NCBI GenBank assembly: GCA_026225945.1
Contig: JAMJFZ010000881.1
Location: forward strand, 1,771,001-1,835,000
Direction: 5' to 3'
DNA from: Cricetomys ansorgei
Taxonomy: Eukaryota > Chordata > Mammalia > Rodentia > Nesomyidae
DNA: 64,000 bases
The translations under genes were made by a program, and so were the position numbers. How positions within the stretch are numbered: position 1 is the first letter of the stretch; every line of letters begins with the position of its first letter. The notes below the pieces were generated by a model that saw only the letters and a list, made by a program, of their open reading frames with translations, did not search any database and had not been told where the DNA came from. Of the stretch, positions 33,693-45,056 are shown piece after piece.

Positions 33693-35220
33693 ATATTTTA
33701 CTTTGGGACACTGAATATATTACTCGAAATACAAATTTAAGACAACATAGGATGCAGAGTAGAAAACACATCCTCTGAAAGCTCAGAGGTAGAGGAGTCT
33801 GGGAGATTGTTCTTTAGAATATTAGATTTCTGCACAAGCAGAGCGTGATATCCTGGGCATGCTTCTGTGGGTGTTTACATACTATGGAGGACCGAAGAAG
33901 GAGGTGTGTGCTTGAGAGCAAAGGGCAAGCTTATGGGACACCTAGTGGATCAAAGATGCTTGTTGTTTCCTCGACTCAGGGACCCTGACTTCAGGCAGAG
34001 ATGCACTGCTTGGGGAGCATCCACCTGGACCACTTGGTTTGCCCTGTAGGAGACAGCTGCCATGGCCACAGGTCTCATTTTTGTTCTACACCTGAGGTAA
34101 CAAGATCCAGTGTCTCTCATCAAGAGTGTTATGCTTTCTTCCAGCCTCTGTGAAACTGGGGCAAATATACTGGTTGGCTGAAAAGTAGGGAACAGATTCC
34201 CAGATTCTTCATGATGCTTACAAATATTTTTTTTTTCAAGAAAACAATGAGAATGACTTGATTTATTTGTTAGTTAAGGTCTTCACAGGTCTGGCACATC
34301 CCTGGTCTTAGATGGCATTCAATTACCTAGATGTAGAAACCCTATTAAATCTCCAAGTGCAGGTATGTGGGATGGCACTGGTGTAATATTTAATCAACTA
34401 TTTTGTTTTTCTTGAAGAATATATATATATATTATTGGGTACACATATGTAAGAGAAAAAAATGTTAATTTCAACAATTTGCTTGATTTTCTATTTTACT
34501 TGGTTTATCTAAGTATAACACACATGATCACAAATTGCTTATTTTGTGCTCCAAAGTTTTGAGAGATGATAATTTTTCAGTTGGAAATCCTTATTGTAAA
34601 TTGACTTTTTTTTCATATACTTATTCTCTGATGGATTTTTGGCAAGCAGTGCTAGATCTCATCTTGTCTCTGCCGAGTGTGTACAACCCAGCTCTGAAAT
34701 GATGGCAGCCAGTAGCGAAGAACACTGCCTGTTAAGAGATTTAATCAGGGGAATGCTTATGTTCAATAAAAGTTATCAAAAGGCATTATCATAACGAGGA
34801 ACTTCAGTGATCCTCAAGCACAGCACCTTATGAATTATGCGGAGCTATTTTTGAACTACAATGCAGCACTAAATTAGGTTCCTCTTTCGTTAAAAAAATT
34901 TAAAGCATAATCAGTTACTATTCTCTGCATGTTTCTAATTCTACAATACTGCCTTGATTTTGTAAACCTACAGAAATCATGTCTTTTCTTTACTCTTTCC
35001 CCCCCTGTTTTAATGTCACCTTACATCAGTTTCACTTTCTTTTTGCTCTCCCTAGGGCTGACTTAAGAAACCGACTGGCACCAGTAATGATTCCTTGAGG
35101 TAGAACCCCACAAAAGCTATTGTCATTTCTCTCAAGATAGACTAGTCTCACAAACATACTGCCTCCATTGAGTGAAAATAAAAGGGGTAAAACAGAAAGA
35201 GAAGACTGCGTATCTTAAAA
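33693..35220. other. Repeat-poor non-coding DNA (start of 7.7-kb transposon-free interval)
   Basis: No transposon was recognised. At 33830-34090 the base composition is more balanced, but the 60-codon open frame there shows nothing recognisable. A short TA run lies at 34423-34434. Confidence 0.45.
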
Positions 35221-35780
35221 TAACAACAGCCATATGACAGTTTCAGGCCCGTGCAGAGACAATTTGCATATATCCCATTACGGCTGCCTGAGTTCCACTT
35301 TCAAATTTGGATGTTGCCAGTCAATTTGCAGAGGTCAATAATATCTTTTTCTAAATGCACACTTTCTTATAATTGCCCCTCCATGACTGACAAGTGGCCC
35401 TTACAAAGCGACAGGAAGACAAGTGTTTGCTGCAGAAAGCTTCAATACGAGGCATTTGGTAGACAGAAATGTTCTAGAAAGACTCTGCTATTTTTGGACC
35501 ATTAGCATCAAGTCAAGGTTTCAAATGATAAATTCAATTAGAGGGGAGTTGACTGAGTGATCTGAAGTAGGGTGCATTAGCAGCAGTGTGCCGGCCTGGA
35601 GTTCATTAAACAGCAGTATCAACTCCATCACCTTTTAGTAACACAATCAATTTGCTGGTCTTTGAATAGTAGACTAAATTAGATTTAATGTACATTGACC
35701 AAGTGATTTACAGTATCTAGCTTTACAGTATTGGAGAACGAAGTGGGCAGTCTTTTCAGGCATTCTTGGAGTATGGAGAG
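35221..35780. promoter_or_regulatory. Candidate conserved non-coding block with octamer
   Basis: This block is repeat-free, with mixed composition and few homopolymers. It has a perfect octamer ATTTGCAT at 35262-35269, which is the POU-factor site. There are also TAAATTAGATTTAATG and ATAAATTCAATTAGAGG homeodomain-like cores. The 84-codon open frame at 35251-35505 starts inside it but resembles no protein. The regulatory role is inferred from composition and motifs only. Confidence 0.35.
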
Positions 35781-36480
35781 AAATAAATCACAAAAAAAAG
35801 GGGCATAGGAAGTGAGAAATCAAATCTTTTGTTTGCTTTCATATTTTACAAGAATTCTTTGCCAGACGTATGCAAAAAAAAAAAAAAAGTGTCTGATTAA
35901 TCAGAGTTCTGTGAACCCCGTAGATAGAACAGGCCTGAGTGCTGCCTTGGCAAATTGGTATTCCATTTGCATTCCCATCAGAACCTTGAGGTTTGGATGG
36001 CTGAAGTCCTACTGACAGGTGCTATGCAAGCAGCCCCATTGCTACAAGCTGAATGCAGAATCGAAGCATAATAAGGCGAACGTGGAGTTTCAAAGATGGC
36101 ACAAGCAGAAGAGCTGAAATTTATTGCACGTGCTTCAGAGTGCTTCATCCTCCAACTCTTCCTCTAATGCATGATACAAATAAAAAATAACGGTGAAGAT
36201 CCTATCTGGATAGTGTCACATTTAGATATCAACTTCGATAGTGTACATTTCCCCCCAGAGACAGGCTGCCTATTTGCATAGTTTGCCAATAACCAAGAGC
36301 CATGTCCTACATTTCTGCTTGTACTCTAAATGTCTGGCTGTTTGATGATTTGAGGAGAAACATTTAGAGGACAAGTGTAAATCTGTTCAATGTATTTATG
36401 CTCAAAAACATCTTTAGTCAAAGAAAAAAAAAAGAAAAAAAAAACTGTTCCTTATACTTCAGTACATAGCAATTAAAACT
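35781..36480. promoter_or_regulatory. Candidate regulatory block with two further octamers
   Basis: Perfect ATTTGCAT octamers lie at 35965-35972 and 36272-36279. The second is followed by TTTGCCAATAACC, an NFI/CCAAT-like sequence. No transposon is recognisable. A-runs at 35874-35888 and about 36423-36443 bound the block. Confidence 0.35.
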
Positions 36481-36655
36481 GTTAAGAACCAGAAACCCCT
36501 AAATCATAAATTACAAACTGTAAAATGCTGGTGGCCATGCAAACCAAATTACTTTTCCAAAGAAAATCTTTTATAAATGTTCTGATGTTTTACAAACAGA
36601 TTTTACAAGCCTCTGCAGGCTTACTTGCTGGTCAGAATGGCTGCTGTCCTGTAAA

Positions 36656-36674
36656 ACAGTGCTAGGGGGCGCCA
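36656..36674 (+). promoter_or_regulatory. Partial CTCF-like motif
   Basis: The sequence CTAGGGGGCGCCA matches the G-rich half of the CTCF consensus, CCAGGGGGCGCTA. The upstream CCA half is replaced by GTG. The site contains two CpG-associated positions in an otherwise CpG-poor region, so retention may be meaningful. Strength of binding cannot be judged by eye. Confidence 0.45.
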
Positions 36675-39600
36675 AAACCTTGCAGCTGAAGCCTGGATAC
36701 ACCTGAAATCAAGATGTTTTTATTAGTCTCTTATCAAGAAAAGTGGGATACATTTGTCCTGGGATGTACACGTGTACCTGCTATCCACTGTGATAAGGTC
36801 CACGAAGGAAGAAATTCAAGTAAGGAGATTTCAGATGCTGATATTTACATAGACCATGCTCATGCTGCAAATCTGTCTAAGTGAAAAACATGCACATTCT
36901 GTATTTTTATAACTACTAACAGACATTTTCTCCTTTTAAAGAAATCTTAAATGTTTTCTAAAAATTTACAGCCGATTATTTTAAAAAAATAATTGACCTT
37001 CTGGAGAGTTAAGCATGCCAATTAACTGTTGCATAATTGTTCCTATGAAGCCAATAATGTTCTATGTCAATACAATGTTAGATTTTAGGGAAGTACAAAA
37101 TCTGATTTAATGGTGGGATTTTCTTACTTTTTGCACATTAGGAAATTAAATATCTTTATTATGATGGACGTTTGGCTGAGTTAGAAATACTATGTTGATG
37201 AGTTTCTAGTCCAGTTTTGTCCTGATGTTTATTGATTTCAATATTTACTTAATGCAACTTTCTCTATCGTAGTAACTGATGAAAATTACTCAATAAGGAC
37301 CATGGCAGAGGAAAAAAAATAACCGTTTTGTATGTGAAGAATTCCATATGACTTTAGAATTCATTAAGAACCTAAGGTCACACATTTCACTTACCGTGTG
37401 TTTGAAATTTCTAAAAATGCTATTGCCCAGATGAATTTCAGGTCATGAAGCCAACCTCTTTGATAGTTCTCCCATCTCTTGGTCATTCATGATGGAGAAG
37501 ACTGGGGAGAAGCAAAGTACCCTTTTGTTATTTCAAAAGATTAATTTTAGAAAACTACCATAAAGTACTGAATGTGCTGTACAGAAAGGGTATCGCGGTT
37601 TCTATCCACAAAAATAATCTGCTCTCATATATAGGATGCAAATAGATTCAGTTTCTAAACCTTAAGGAAACTACTTGCACATATACTTGCCTTGACCATC
37701 AGTAAGTTACACAGGGCTGAAATGTGTAGGAAGGGCATGGATAACCCCTGTCTGAAATGTGAGTTGAGCACTCCTTGATGTTGTAATGTACATAAATAAT
37801 TGTTTCAATTTCTGAAGATTCTTCTCCATGCTTTGAATTTTAGAGGTAAGCATTTAATGAATTAGATTATGAGACATGAAGGAGAACGCAGCGCTCTCTG
37901 GGCATCAAGTCCTTAAAAGAACCAAATAGAGTAGATGGTGTTGAAATATTTCAAGATAAATTTACATAGCCAATAACCTTTACCATGAGAATACTAGACA
38001 TTTACAAAGCACAACCATCAGACTATCTTTATATACGTAAGTGTCTTTAGATACTTAACCTTAAACCTCAAGTATGGGTGCATATGATTTGATTTCATGT
38101 AAAGAAAAAAAAACTGTTCACTGTATGGTTCTCAACTCTGTTGCATACAGAAGAAGGAAAATAAAACATTTTCTCACAGTCATTTATAACTGAAATGATG
38201 GTATGAGGTTATGTTTTCCTGGTTAGTATTTAAAATAAGCCTTTAAAAAATAAAATTCTCAAGTGTATTGACTTCTAAGGAATCCAGGTCAACTACAAAC
38301 TTATCTTAATTCTAAGTGCCTTTCGAAAATATACACTTATTGGGGCATGCTGTTTGTGGTTGGGAATGTGTATCGGTTGGACCCTGTGTGTGAAAGTGAT
38401 TTAGGAGGTCAGGGAGGGGGCCCTTTCCCCTCACAGTCATGACAGCTAGTCACCCCCTGCCAGTCAGCATATGATGGATGAGTTGGGGAACTGAACTATG
38501 ACCCTCACTTGGGGAGTTTGCCCCTTGTTAGAAGACTCTCCAAAGATTCCACTGTGCTTTCACATGCTGGGTTCTGGAAGTGACTTGAAATTTTGCTTTA
38601 AGGTAATGACAATTTCCTTTTCAGTTTGTAAGTCAATAGCAAAATGGTTTATATTCCAAATGGCCACTCATGGCATAAAATTGCTATCTGATTTAGAAAA
38701 TATTAACATTATAACCTAAAGCACTAATTGACACCCAGTTGGTATCAGTATAATTGGGCATATTTACTTAATGAATACCGTTTATGTGAAGCATTGGAGA
38801 ATTCTTGCAGAACGCAGTCCCGTCAGTTGTGGTTAAAAATGTTCTGTTATTTTTATAGTAGTTTGTTTTCTAGCACATGTACAACCTCCATGTGTAATAC
38901 CCTTTGAAAAACATCAGGCACATACACAAAACAAAACTCAGGCAGAATTAGCATGTAATTAGGTGGTTAGAAATAACTGAATGTTTGATTATTTTAGTGT
39001 CATGCCCAGACTGTCCTCTGCTGCATTTTATTGTGTTATAATGAAGCAAGCCAAATTAATGACTTACCACGCCCCATATATTCCTTGAAGCACACAAAGA
39101 TGCCTCCAAGACAGTTTCCTAGGAGAGTAGAAGCTCCTAATTCAAATAGGCAAACGTAATAAATGGGAAAAAAATGTAAAATACAAGCAAAGAGCTAAGT
39201 TAGAAGCTATTCTCTGTGCAATCTGCATGCTGAACATATATCTGTGCAAGTATTTGTTCCTAAGATACGAAGATCAAGTCACTAAAATTGACACCTTTAA
39301 CTAAGGCGATTATGTGATATTTAATAGCAGAGCCTGTGTTGTTTCTTATTTCACAGGATAGATGAGATATTAAATGCTTTCAGTACTGTCTGAATGGCCT
39401 GACTATGGCAGATTTATTTTCCTTATAAATTGTTTCTAAAGATAAATATAAGCCATTTGAGAAGAGACATATTCTTTGAAAATCAAAAATGCCAACTACA
39501 TGAAAGCCTTGCTGCTCAAGTAAAAACTGTACTTAATTATTCAACATTCAGTGAAGGACACACCAAACTAAGTCCCTGTATATGGAGACAACTTAGGATT

Positions 39601-41453
39601 TTGACCAAAGGAAATATTTATGAGTAAAGGGAAGGGTTCAGATGGGGAAAAAAAATGTGCAGACCTTACACATTAATTCTCAGGAACGTCTCTCAAGAAG
39701 GACTTGAATGACACGATGACTGTTTCATACATTTTATTACTTGTAGATCATAACAGACATGGATTCGGCAGTTTAATTTGGTATTTCACCTCTGAAATAT
39801 GGACAAATGTGAAATATGTTTTTTTTTTTTTGTCACAATTCCTGTTGATCATTCTTCATTCTTCACCAGGTCAATTAAATCCTGTCTATCAGAAATCTCT
39901 CTCTCATTCTTTCCTCCTAGCACACAGTTAGGAATTTCAGTAATGTTTTTAATGCTAATGAACTGTTTACACTATGCAACAATGTTGTAGTGGTAATGCT
40001 TTATGCTGCTTTTACGCAAGATGGAGCCCGGTCTGGCCTACAATGGGAGAGAGAGGGCTTGGGAGGTATTGCTGTAGGCTATCAGTGCTGACACAGGATG
40101 CCCTAAGTAGAACACGTAGATTCTAGAAGTTTGCAGTTAAAGGCTTATCAGATGAGTGCAATTTTGCCCTTGAAAGTTCAAGTTTCTCCTATGCTGAGCA
40201 CCTTCTTCAATGAAATTTACCATCTTCCCATTAGTTTATATTTTATAAATTTTATATTACTATTGAAACCACTTGGCGTCAGGCTTATTCACTGGCCAGT
40301 TCCTCCTGGTATTATCACATGATTATTTTCTTTTATTCTTTTTATTTCTTTTATTATTTTTTTATTACACTGATCTAAACAGTTTCAATGTTGTTAGTTC
40401 CTCTTAAAATGGCAAAAGAATAAAATTTCAGCCAGGGAGAATTTTGGTATAGTAGAGAAAAATGGTTTACTCTCTATCCCACTCTCATACAGGAAATAAC
40501 TCTAGGTTGAGGGAACTCTGTAACATCATGGCTTAGTCATGTTTTCTTATATTTTATTCACAACGAGCCAACCTTATTTTCATTAATTACCCAAAGACCT
40601 TTGCATTTGTTTCCCTGAAATAGGTGTGACTGCAAATGGAGAAAATGAGGGCCAACATGTATTCTCCATTTTTCTGTTTAATAGTTGTGCAGGCATGACA
40701 ATATTCTTTTTTTTTTTTTTTTAAGAAATAGAGTTTTCCTACAGTGTTACCAAGATAGTAAGAAGGTTATTATTGAATGGCACAATTAGATATGTTTCAA
40801 TTGAAAAAAAATTAAGCAATATATAACTGACCTTAGACATTTCTGTCCAATGCCCTCAGTGAACAGTCCTTGGAATTTGGGCTGGGATGAGTCGGATCTC
40901 TCAGTGACTCAGTGTAGCTGCCAGACCATGGGTGTGATGTGGGCCTTGCCTTCCAACATTCTGAGGTTCTTTACAGTGCAGGGACGATAGCCCCTCCGTT
41001 TTTATTTTGAATTAAGGAAATTATAGCCTGTCCTTGTTCTGGGATCCTCAGAAAAAGCGTTTATAAAAGAGTTTGGTTCTTCTCTGCACAGAAATTAAGA
41101 AAATCCCATCAAGAGCAAAAGAATAGGTTTTAAAGGATGCATTCAGTAATTGAGCACAAAGGGCATTGTTTCAGATGGAAGGGAAAAGCAGCGATGTCTG
41201 GCCATTCTGTCTTGCAGCTTCTCGAATTACATTCTTACTGTGTTGAAATCATTAAGATGAGGTCTGACTGAAAGAAAGGCTTTTGATTTTGACAAGTTCA
41301 AAAACAGTTTCTCTTGCTGCTCCTGCTTTCTAGGTGGCTGCTCTCCTTGGCTCCTGCTGAAAACACGTAAATTAAGAAATTAGGATCTACTTACATCCCT
41401 GTTGGTCTTGTTTGTATGAAAATATATCTGTCCTTTCTGGTTTTGAGGGCACA
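36675..41453. other. Transposon-free non-coding DNA
   Basis: About 4.8 kb without a recognised transposon. A perfect octamer, ATGCAAAT, lies at 37636-37643. The 38810-39080 part contains TGTGGTTAAAAATG (RUNX-like), GCATGTAATTAGGTGG and CCAAATTAATGACTTACC. T-runs occur at 39820-39831 and 40706-40722. No gene was recognised. Confidence 0.45.
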
Positions 41454-41790
41454 TGCTGTCTAGTTTTATGTCTATTTGAGACAACCTAGAGTCATCATAT
41501 AAGAAGGAATGAGGAAATGTCTCAGCAAGACTGTAAGGCATTTTCTTAGTTAACGAATGATGTGGGAGGGCCCATTGTATGTGGGTCCAACCCTGGGCAG
41601 GTGGTTCCTGGGTTCTATAAGAAAGCAGGCTGAACAAGCTATAAGGAGCAAGCCAGTAAGCAGCAACCCCTCCATTGCCTCTGCATCAGCTCCTGCTGCC
41701 AGGTTTCTGCCCTGTTTGTGTTCCTGTCCTGACTTCCTTTCATTTCTTATACAATTTCCCTTGGATGTTTCACAGGTAAAGTAAAAATGA
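41454..41790 (+). mobile_element. Rodent MaLR-like LTR (or URR1-like repeat), plus strand
   Basis: TGCTGTCTAGTTTTATGTCT and ATTTGAGACAACCTAGAGTC open the element. GGCATTTTCTTAGTTAACG, GATGTGGGAGGGCCCATTG, GGCAGGTGGTTCCTGGGTTC, TATAAGAAAGCAGGCTGAAC, AGCAAGCCAGTAAGCAGCAA and GCATCAGCTCCTGCTGCC follow in canonical order. This is a very abundant rodent repeat. I favour a MaLR-type LTR but cannot exclude the DNA-transposon-like URR1 class. The 3' part has an internal deletion. Confidence 0.75.
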
Positions 41791-43133
41791 TGTCGCTGGT
41801 GGCACAGCCACTCCCTTTGCTGTGGTTATTAACCGAGATAATGCACATTAAATGTGTCACGGGTTTCTATCAAGCATTAAGTTCCTAATATAGTTACTTG
41901 TCACCTTCTCATCATCAGTCATATGCACAATATCCCTATACATGCACACGTTTTATTACGTGAACTGACTATAAAGTACACACATCTCAAAACTTTACGG
42001 AGATACTTCTTATCAATCAGCATATATTACTGCCAACATTACGTGAGGATTTCTTCTTGTCTTATCCATACATATTAGGTCTTTTGAATAAATGATATTT
42101 ATAATAACTGCTTTTCATGAACAGAACTTTTCCTAGCAGTTTTTTTTTCTTTTTAAAGCTATATACTTTCTTCTTTTGCTTTTCAAGTAAAACATAGCAT
42201 GAAGCTGAATGATGAAAAAATATACTTAATGGTTTTGGTTCAAAACTTGAAACTAAAGCTAGTTCTAGCTTCCATATATTAAATCAATCTACTGGCTGTT
42301 TCTCAGAATCATAAAAATACCATTTCATGCATTCTACTTTATATCACAAAGAACTGGTAATATTTTCCATGAAAAATGAGATTTACACATACTCTTCTAG
42401 GAAAATGAATACAGAAAACAGTATAGGAGAATGTGGTTGGCAGAGATTCATGGACAGAAGCTACAATATTTTCTTTGGTTCCCCCAAAGGGGAAATGTTA
42501 ACAAGGAATCATAAGGCAGGGGGGAGCTCTTAATGAAGCCCATTTCCCAACAGTCAGAGAGATGGACACATTAGGAGACAGTAGCCCATCAGCAGTCTTA
42601 CTAAACATTAACACTTCTTTGTCACTTTCTTCATTAGAGCTTTTGCAAAGTAACTAAGAATGTGACTGTGTCAAAGACTGGAAGTCTTATAAACACCAAG
42701 ACAGGCATCAGCAGACATGGTTGAGATTTAGTTATAAATTGTGATGCTTCATCTCAGAAATACCAGGACAGTCAATGGGAGAGTGCACCACAGAGGGACT
42801 CTCATAACAACCCTGTTCCTCTTCCTTCCTGTACACACACACACACACACATACACACACACCACAAACACACATCTCCTATCAGAACAATTGTAGCTAA
42901 AAATAAACACTTGACAGAAAATAGAAATATTGAATTAAAATCCTAAGGCAATCTTTGTGAGACTTTTCATGCTCTTAGGATGCCTGAGAACACTACTGCC
43001 CTGGTGAACTTGTAAGATTACCTGACTTAACTGCTGGACATTTTACCTGAGTACAGTACCCAGTTTGGACTACAGCTTTATGCTACTTTTCAGCATAGCA
43101 TTCTGCAAGATTTTGAAATTGTCAAAAGATCCT
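41791..43133. other. Unassigned non-coding DNA with a CA array
   Basis: No gene was recognised. A perfect inverted repeat, AAGCTAGTTCTAGCTT, occurs near 42257-42272. A CA array lies at 42832-42873 and is listed separately. Confidence 0.45.
42832..42873. repeat. CA microsatellite
   Basis: Plus-strand CA units with a single TA interruption and a CCACAAACA end. Confidence 0.95.
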
Positions 43134-43477
43134 TGTGATGGTTAATATTGGTTGTCAACTTGACAAGTTCTAGATCATCTATAAGACAAATCTCTGGGCA
43201 TGTCTGTGAGGGACTGGGGTTGGAAGATGCGCCTTAACTGTGGTCAGTACCACTCCATGAACTGCTCCTGGGCTCATCAAGGAGGAAGCTAACTGAGCAC
43301 TGACTTTCTACTCCCTGAATGGGGATGTAATGTGACCAGTCATCTGGAGTTTCTACCATCATGCCTTCCCTGCTGTGATGGGCTTATAGTCTCAACTGTG
43401 GGCCAAAGAAACTCTTCCTCTTCTATGTTGCTTTTGTAAGGTACTTTGACATGGAGCAGAGGGAAATAATTAATATA
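43134..43477 (+). mobile_element. Solo LTR, MaLR MT-family (MTD-like), plus strand
   Basis: The element begins TGTGATGGTTAATATTGGTT and GTCAACTTGACAAGTTCTAG. It continues with GACAAATCTCTGGGCATGTC, TGTGAGGGACTGGGG, GATGTAATGTGACCAGTC, CCATCATGCCTTCCCTGC and TTGCTTTTGTAAGGTACTTT. The flanks are a perfect 5-bp target duplication, ATCCT at 43129-43133 and 43478-43482, which defines both ends. The usual AATAAA polyadenylation signal is changed to AAGAAA, and the terminal CA has become TA. Family name is from memory. Confidence 0.82.
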
Positions 43478-43595
43478 ATCCTGAATTTTATGATAATTTT
43501 ATTGTCAATTATTATATATATGCTTTAATTAAATGTGTGTCTAATAACACAGCAGATTGCTTCCCCTTCCTTCTAGTACAACATTCTTCTAGAAC

Positions 43596-43621
43596 AACCA
43601 AACTTGAGTCCTCTGCAAGAA
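43596..43621. repeat. 26-bp exact copy of a B3 internal segment
   Basis: The sequence starting AACCAAACTTGAGTCC and ending CTCTGCAAGAA is identical, over 26 bases, to 44627-44652 inside the B3 element 1 kb downstream. Neighbouring bases here do not look like a SINE. Confidence 0.8.
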
Positions 43622-44561
43622 TGTTCAGATAAAGTTTTTGCCCAGGTGTCTTTATTTTTCAGAGCAAAATTAGAAATTAGTACTTACTTAAGTCATCCTT
43701 CCTTAAAGGATGTGCATTGAAGGCTGGGGTTTAATAAATATACCCATTAAAGTATTTTGATTAAAGTATGTAGTTCTTTGGGGAAAACACACAAAACAGC
43801 ACCTCCCCTACCAGACATGCTGTGCTCTTTCTCCCCTCTTGTTTTACTTCTCTCATCTTCTTTGCACGGAATTGTCTTTTAATTTATAAAGTTTTTAACT
43901 ACCCTCATGAAATATTATTGGATGCCTTTTGCCAACAGGGCCTCTGCTTAATGTGAATTCCACAAATAAATACTTGAAACAAGGATTAATTTTAAGGATT
44001 CAGAAAACAATGTTCAGACACACTAAATTTCCTTCCTGAGGCACAAAGACCATGAAATGGCAAATGTGATATTACTTATTCAAATTCAGATCTTTTTTTT
44101 ATTATTATTATACAGTTGCTTTCTAGCCAGCTAACATCCCATCGTCTCTATTAAACCTTGAGGAATTTCCAAAATTCCAACAAAACAAAAAACAAAACAA
44201 CAACAAAATACCAGTCCTTGTAATTGTGTAACTGGCAACTCAAGCCACCTCCCATCTCCTTACACAGTGCCTTTTTCTCTAAAGTATGTATTTTCTAAAT
44301 TCATGATGCTAAATTTCTCCTGATCCTATAGTAAGTTGCAAATACTGCCATTTTCAAGGTGACTGATGTTGTTTCAAGCTGAGAGAATTTGGCCATCACT
44401 TAGGCTTTCATCTGTATTTACAGAGCAGAGAAGGCTTTTGCTTTTGTAGGAGCATATATGTGTACTGGCATCTGTCACCCTCAATCTAAGAAAAAGATGA
44501 CAAGATGTCCCTTTGTTGAGCCTCTAAACTGATGCAAACCTTCAAAATGATTTTGTCGTTA
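43622..44561. other. Unassigned non-coding DNA
   Basis: No gene or confident transposon was recognised. A short CAAAACAAAA run lies at about 44179-44207. Confidence 0.5.
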
Positions 44562-44697
44562 TTTTAAGTTGTGTGTGCCTGTGCATTTGTGAGTGAGTAT
44601 ATGAGCAGCCCAGTGTGGGCACAGGGAACCAAACTTGAGTCCTCTGCAAGAACAGCCTGTGCTCTTAATAGTCTCCTTCTCTTTAGCCTGATGCATC
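44562..44697 (-). repeat. B3-type SINE, internally deleted, minus strand
   Basis: TTGTGTGTGCCTGTGCATTT at the left is followed directly by GTGTGGGCACAGGGAACC, AACTTGAGTCCTCTGCAAG and TGTGCTCTTAATAGTCTCC. The central B3 block (ATCAGATCCCCTGGAACTGG) is missing, so this is a deleted copy of about 135 bp. Confidence 0.72.
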
Positions 44698-45000
44698 CTT
44701 TCAAAACCTGTATTGTTTGACAGTTTCAGAGAAACTTTTCATAAAAAAATTTTAGGAATGTTTACCCTTACTTTTAACCTTCTTTCTCCAGGACCTTTCC
44801 CCTCCACAAATCCCTTCCTGTTTTCATAGGTTCTTTTTATATGTGCACCACTGAATTTAGCGTTTAAGCTGAGCTAGAAGCATCAATTTATTTATGTAGA
44901 GGGATCACTGTATGCAGGAAGTGTGGAAGAGCTGGCCTAGGGTATTCATTGCAAAGATCTTCTGAAGATGATTTTAGGCAGTATCATGAGAAACACATAT

Positions 45001-45002
<2 letters not shown>

Positions 45003-45055
<53 letters not shown>
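45003..45055. repeat. CA microsatellite
   Basis: An uninterrupted CA run of about 50 bp. The minus-strand open frame through it has a (Cys-Val)n stretch that is purely repeat-derived. Confidence 0.98.

Positions 45056-45056
<1 letters not shown>

Noticed and set aside
42257..42272. Perfect inverted repeat AAGCTAGTTCTAGCTT
   Set aside because: A 7-bp stem with a 2-base centre is expected by chance several times in a window this size.
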